A stretch of 64,000 bases of DNA from Micropterix aruncella (taxonomy: Eukaryota > Arthropoda > Insecta > Lepidoptera > Micropterigidae), in contig OX155957.1 in NCBI GenBank assembly GCA_944548615.1, forward strand, positions 24,831,031 to 24,895,030, given 5' to 3'. Below, one piece after another: positions 61,381 through 64,000 of the stretch. Below the pieces are notes generated by a model, which saw nothing but the letters and a program-made list of their open reading frames with translations, was not told where the DNA came from and searched no databases. A program made the translations under genes and the position numbers. The number at the start of each line of letters is the position of its first letter. Positions within the stretch are counted from its first letter, which is position 1.

Positions 61381-61880
61381 TTCGGTCCGGTCTTACCAAT
61401 AGAGGAGATTTTAGGTAGTGCAAACAATATAAGGCAACATCGAATATTAGCGCTCGAATATAAAGTAACATTAATTGAGGCTGTATCACTAGGTTTTTAG
61501 TGCAAGGGTATAAAATTGGGCTATTATCATATACACGAATATTCATTATTACATAGCTTATTAACAAGATATACTGCAATACTATATATAGAAGCAATAA
61601 TTTATAAATACACCAATTTATATTCAGTAGCAATAGATACATTTAAATAGCATAGATTATTTTAATAATAATAGTACTAATAATTAGAGTTATATATGGG
61701 AGATTAAGAAAAAGATGTAGTATATAACATATTTTTATAGACAAATAGTTAAACTTTAAACTCCTAGTGAGAAGGAGAATTCTGTTGCATGGTTTATTAA
61801 ATATACATAAGGAAATGATTATTATTACAAGAACACGCGAGTTAGAAAGCATAGAATTTGGAGTGTGGTATATAATGATT
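61381..61880 (-). other. Spacer between ORF1 and ORF2
   Basis: 500 nt, AT-rich. Two minus-strand open frames (61373-61642, 61643-62008) show no motifs; the second overlaps ORF1 in another frame and is a shadow. Confidence 0.6.
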
Positions 61881-62957
61881 TTATTGCTGGAGAAGTAAAG
61901 GTAACATTTCTTCATTCTTAATTTGAAATGTCTTCTCATTTTCCTTCTTTTTGAGAAAGATTTTTCCGTATTTGGTCCAGCAAAAAGCAAATTGGTTATC
62001 TTTAGCAAATTTTTTTGAAATCATAAGAATGTATTTTGCTCTCTGTGTTAGATGTTCGGATATATAAATTGGCTGAGTATCGCAGGACATATTTATGTGA
62101 GATGTGTTAAGCTTTTCCCTATTATTTCTACATTTTTTATTAAAGCTTGCAGCTGAATTTAGAAATTTATCAAGTTGATCTTGCGTAACGAATATCAAGA
62201 TAACAGAGTTATTATTCCGCTTTGAAGGATTCCCTTTGTTAGGTTTTCGTTTGATGGATAGAATCTGACTGGGGTCAAATTGGCAGTCGATAATATTGCG
62301 AATGGCCCCAATCGTGCTGGAGAGGTTTTCTTGTGGATTTTCTGGCAACCCGCGTATCTCCACATCAGACGCAATACTGTTATAGTCTATTGTATCCAGC
62401 TTATCCTCCAGAAAAGTAACTTTCTTTGCCAGTAGTATTGTGCGTTCTTCTAATTTCTTTGTAGCTTCTATCTTGTTCTCGACGGCAACTAGTCGATGGT
62501 TTATTTCATCGTATATCCCGGAGATAACATTGATTGCTTCCGAAATTGATTTTATTTCTGTTATTATTTCTTTATTTCCGTTGCTATACGCGAGGAGTTT
62601 GTCTTCCATCATGCCAGCAATATGTGCTTTAAACGTCCCAAGCTCCTTTTTAATGAGTTGAGCCGTCAGAGAGGCATTTATATCGCATGAATCCATTGTT
62701 TGTGGGGTCGAGGATGTAGAAGATCTTATAGATATATTAGGATCGCTGCTGCACAGCCCTGTTGAACTTATAGAGATGGATTTCACCGTGCATGTGTTGC
62801 ATTTCCATGTCTTGTTGTTGGCTTTACTGATGCGTTTGACTGTTGCACAGCTCAAGTGAAAGGTGAGTTTGCACTCGGTGCATTTTAGTATTTCGCCCAA
62901 ATCCAAAATCTCCTTCGTGCATATGACACAGGTCGGTGAGCGACATTTCGGGGCCAT
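61881..62957 (-). CDS. CR1-like ORF1: PHD finger and RNA-binding-type protein
   Basis: 358 residues, intact. Residues about 8-56 form a PHD-type zinc finger (CVIC, LKCTECKLTFHLSC, then WKCNTC). A Ser/Thr-rich linker follows, then a predicted coiled coil (about 120-195), then a C-terminal domain with VEIRGLPENP, ILSIKRKPNKG, IYISEHLTQRAKYIL and FCWTKYGKIFLKK. This resembles the FP-like domain common in ORF1 of arthropod non-LTR elements. ORF1 proteins bind the element RNA to form the retrotransposition particle. The ATG at 62957 is the first Met and directly precedes the finger. Confidence 0.9.
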   Translation of the reverse strand: MAPKCRSPTCVICTKEILDLGEILKCTECKLTFHLSCATVKRISKANNKTWKCNTCTVKSISISSTGLCSSDPNISIRSSTSSTPQTMDSCDINASLTAQLIKKELGTFKAHIAGMMEDKLLAYSNGNKEIITEIKSISEAINVISGIYDEINHRLVAVENKIEATKKLEERTILLAKKVTFLEDKLDTIDYNSIASDVEIRGLPENPQENLSSTIGAIRNIIDCQFDPSQILSIKRKPNKGNPSKRNNNSVILIFVTQDQLDKFLNSAASFNKKCRNNREKLNTSHINMSCDTQPIYISEHLTQRAKYILMISKKFAKDNQFAFCWTKYGKIFLKKKENEKTFQIKNEEMLPLLLQQ

Positions 62958-63261
62958 ATTTAGATATCAAGTATTCTATGTAGTAGTTCGTGGTCGATAA
63001 ACCCCCGCTGCGTTGTAATACAGTTCGTAGTGTAATGTAGCGTAATGTTTATAAAATTATCGTACGATAAATTTCTTATACACATTCCCGTCCCTAATCT
63101 GGCGCGGTTATTTATTCGCCGGTTGCGCGCGGTGACGAATCTGCGCAGTGTATCGGTTTATGTTCTTTTTACGAAATATGACAGTTCAGATGGCCGAAAA
63201 CGGATGATATAAAACTGATTTATCACTTCGTACTCACGGATCAGGAGTTTAAGCCTCGTAG

Positions 63262-63512
63262 AATATTAATTTCGTAAACAAGATCGATGAGCGGTCGGCG
63301 ATCGGACCCGTTTGGGTTCCGTTACACAACGACCTCGAGCGGCGTGGTTCTTTTCTCAGCTAGCCTCAGGCGACTCAGCTTTAATATTTAATTAAAATGT
63401 ATAGCGAAATTAAAATATATTAGTGTAGCTTGTATATGAGATATTCCAAACAAAATTTCAGATAGTGATTTCGGCTGAACAAGGTATCTGTGTATCAAAA
63501 TTCAAATATCTA
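63262..63512 (+). repeat. R-family repeat, copy 9, right piece
   Basis: GAATATTAATTTCGTAAACA, GGGTTCCGTTACACAACG, TAGTGTAGCTTGTATATGAG and GATATTCCAAACAAAATTTC follow the order of the reference copy at 28076. Confidence 0.8.
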
Positions 63513-64000
63513 AGTCAAATATGACTATTTATTACAATGCTATTTTTCTATCCATAATTATTTCAATTTGATCATTACAATATTTATTGCGATGTTATTT
63601 TTGCCTTTCTAATTATTTACCCTATTCAAGTATTTTTGAAATTCCTTTACTATTTATTTTATTATGTGTTTTACGATAGGTATTTTTAAAATATTACTTA
63701 CAGACTGACTTAGACTAACAGACGCAATGGCCTAGTTTTTAGTTTAATTATTAATTTGTACATACCTTGTAAATTATCATAACTTAATTTTTAATATTAT
63801 TAGATACAATTTTTATTAGGTATGTATTTTGAAGTATGCACAAGCCATTATTTGATTGGTATGCTTGCCTTAGTACGGGCCTAGACCTAGTTAGGCGGCG
63901 TTGATCTGAAGAAAGACTGGGCTGCAGTCCTCTCTCTTTTTTGCTACTATTTACATAGAAGCCTATAGTGATAATGTTATATTGTACTATAGTTAAAAAA
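63513..64000. other. Unassigned
   Basis: AT-rich with no coding signal. A patch near 63880-63940 is less AT-rich. Nothing supportable. Confidence 0.4.

Larger units (their letters stand above)
58023..63261 (-). mobile_element. Near-complete CR1-like non-LTR retrotransposon
   Basis: About 5.2 kb on the minus strand: a 5' region (62958 to about 63260), ORF1 (62957-61881), a 500-nt spacer, ORF2 (61380-58393), and a 3' UTR with a (TAAA)n tail at 58026-58050. The element splits an R-family copy. The exact 5' end and target duplication could not be fixed by eye. Confidence 0.9.

Noticed and set aside
58393..62957. An endogenous virus as the source of the PHD/FP-like ORF1 and RT
   Set aside because: The endonuclease plus RT layout, lack of long terminal repeats, protease or envelope, and the (TAAA)n tail fit a CR1-like non-LTR retrotransposon.

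Overview
The window looks like insect nuclear DNA, most likely from a moth or butterfly. It is AT-rich and holds almost no intact genes. It is packed with Helitrons ending in CTAG, CR1/Jockey-like and RTE-like retrotransposon pieces, hAT and mariner remnants, and many short inverted-repeat elements. The order-level assignment rests on repeat families I recognise as common in Lepidoptera; no database search was run.

Only one host gene is supported: a two-pore-domain (K2P) potassium channel on the minus strand. Its first coding exon is at 55222-55564 (cytoplasmic N-terminus, first membrane helix, start of the extracellular cap). Its second coding exon is at 4717-4857 (rest of the cap and pore helix 1). 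The splice sites and codon phase agree: exon 1 ends in phase 1 at GTGAGT, exon 2 starts after TTTTAG and ends in phase 1 at GTAAGC. The interval 4858-55221 is therefore a single intron of about 50.4 kb. Exon 3, which should begin with the GYG part of the selectivity filter, lies beyond the left edge. Bases 1-4716 belong to the next intron, and 55565-64000 lie upstream of the start codon.

Layout. 1-3690: nested block with inverted outer arms, a CR1-like fragment split by a TA-flanked fold-back element, and a hAT-like end pair holding another repeat. 3960-4689: non-autonomous Helitron ending 27 bp from the exon 2 splice donor. 4.9-16 kb: hAT remnants, two copies of a GC-rich retroposon (called GCR here), MITE-A copies, and a DNA transposon with a DUF7869-like protein lying between two long (TA)n tracts. 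16-21 kb: reverse-transcriptase remnant, a large inverted repeat and two adjacent R-family copies. 21-35 kb: mostly anonymous AT-rich intron with RT fragments, MITEs and R copies. 35-48 kb: R/G copies, a GCR copy with target duplications, a 2.46-kb Helitron with decayed Rep-helicase pieces, an RTE element split by another GCR copy, a 190-bp tandem array, and a retrotransposon tail carrying a MITE. 48-55 kb: mariner remnant, further MITEs, RT fragments, a tRNA-like sequence and exon 1. 58.0-63.2 kb: an almost complete CR1-like retrotransposon (ORF1 with a PHD finger, ORF2 endonuclease plus reverse transcriptase) inserted into an R-family copy.

The repeats record an order of insertion. CR1 entered R, GCR entered RTE, a MITE sits inside a retrotransposon tail inside a G repeat, and R sits inside a Helitron. 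The least familiar item is the GCR family: about 666-723 bp, GC-rich, no poly(A) and no protein I recognise, with 9-16 bp target-site duplications and one copy truncated at a constant end. This suggests target-primed retrotransposition of a structured non-coding RNA.
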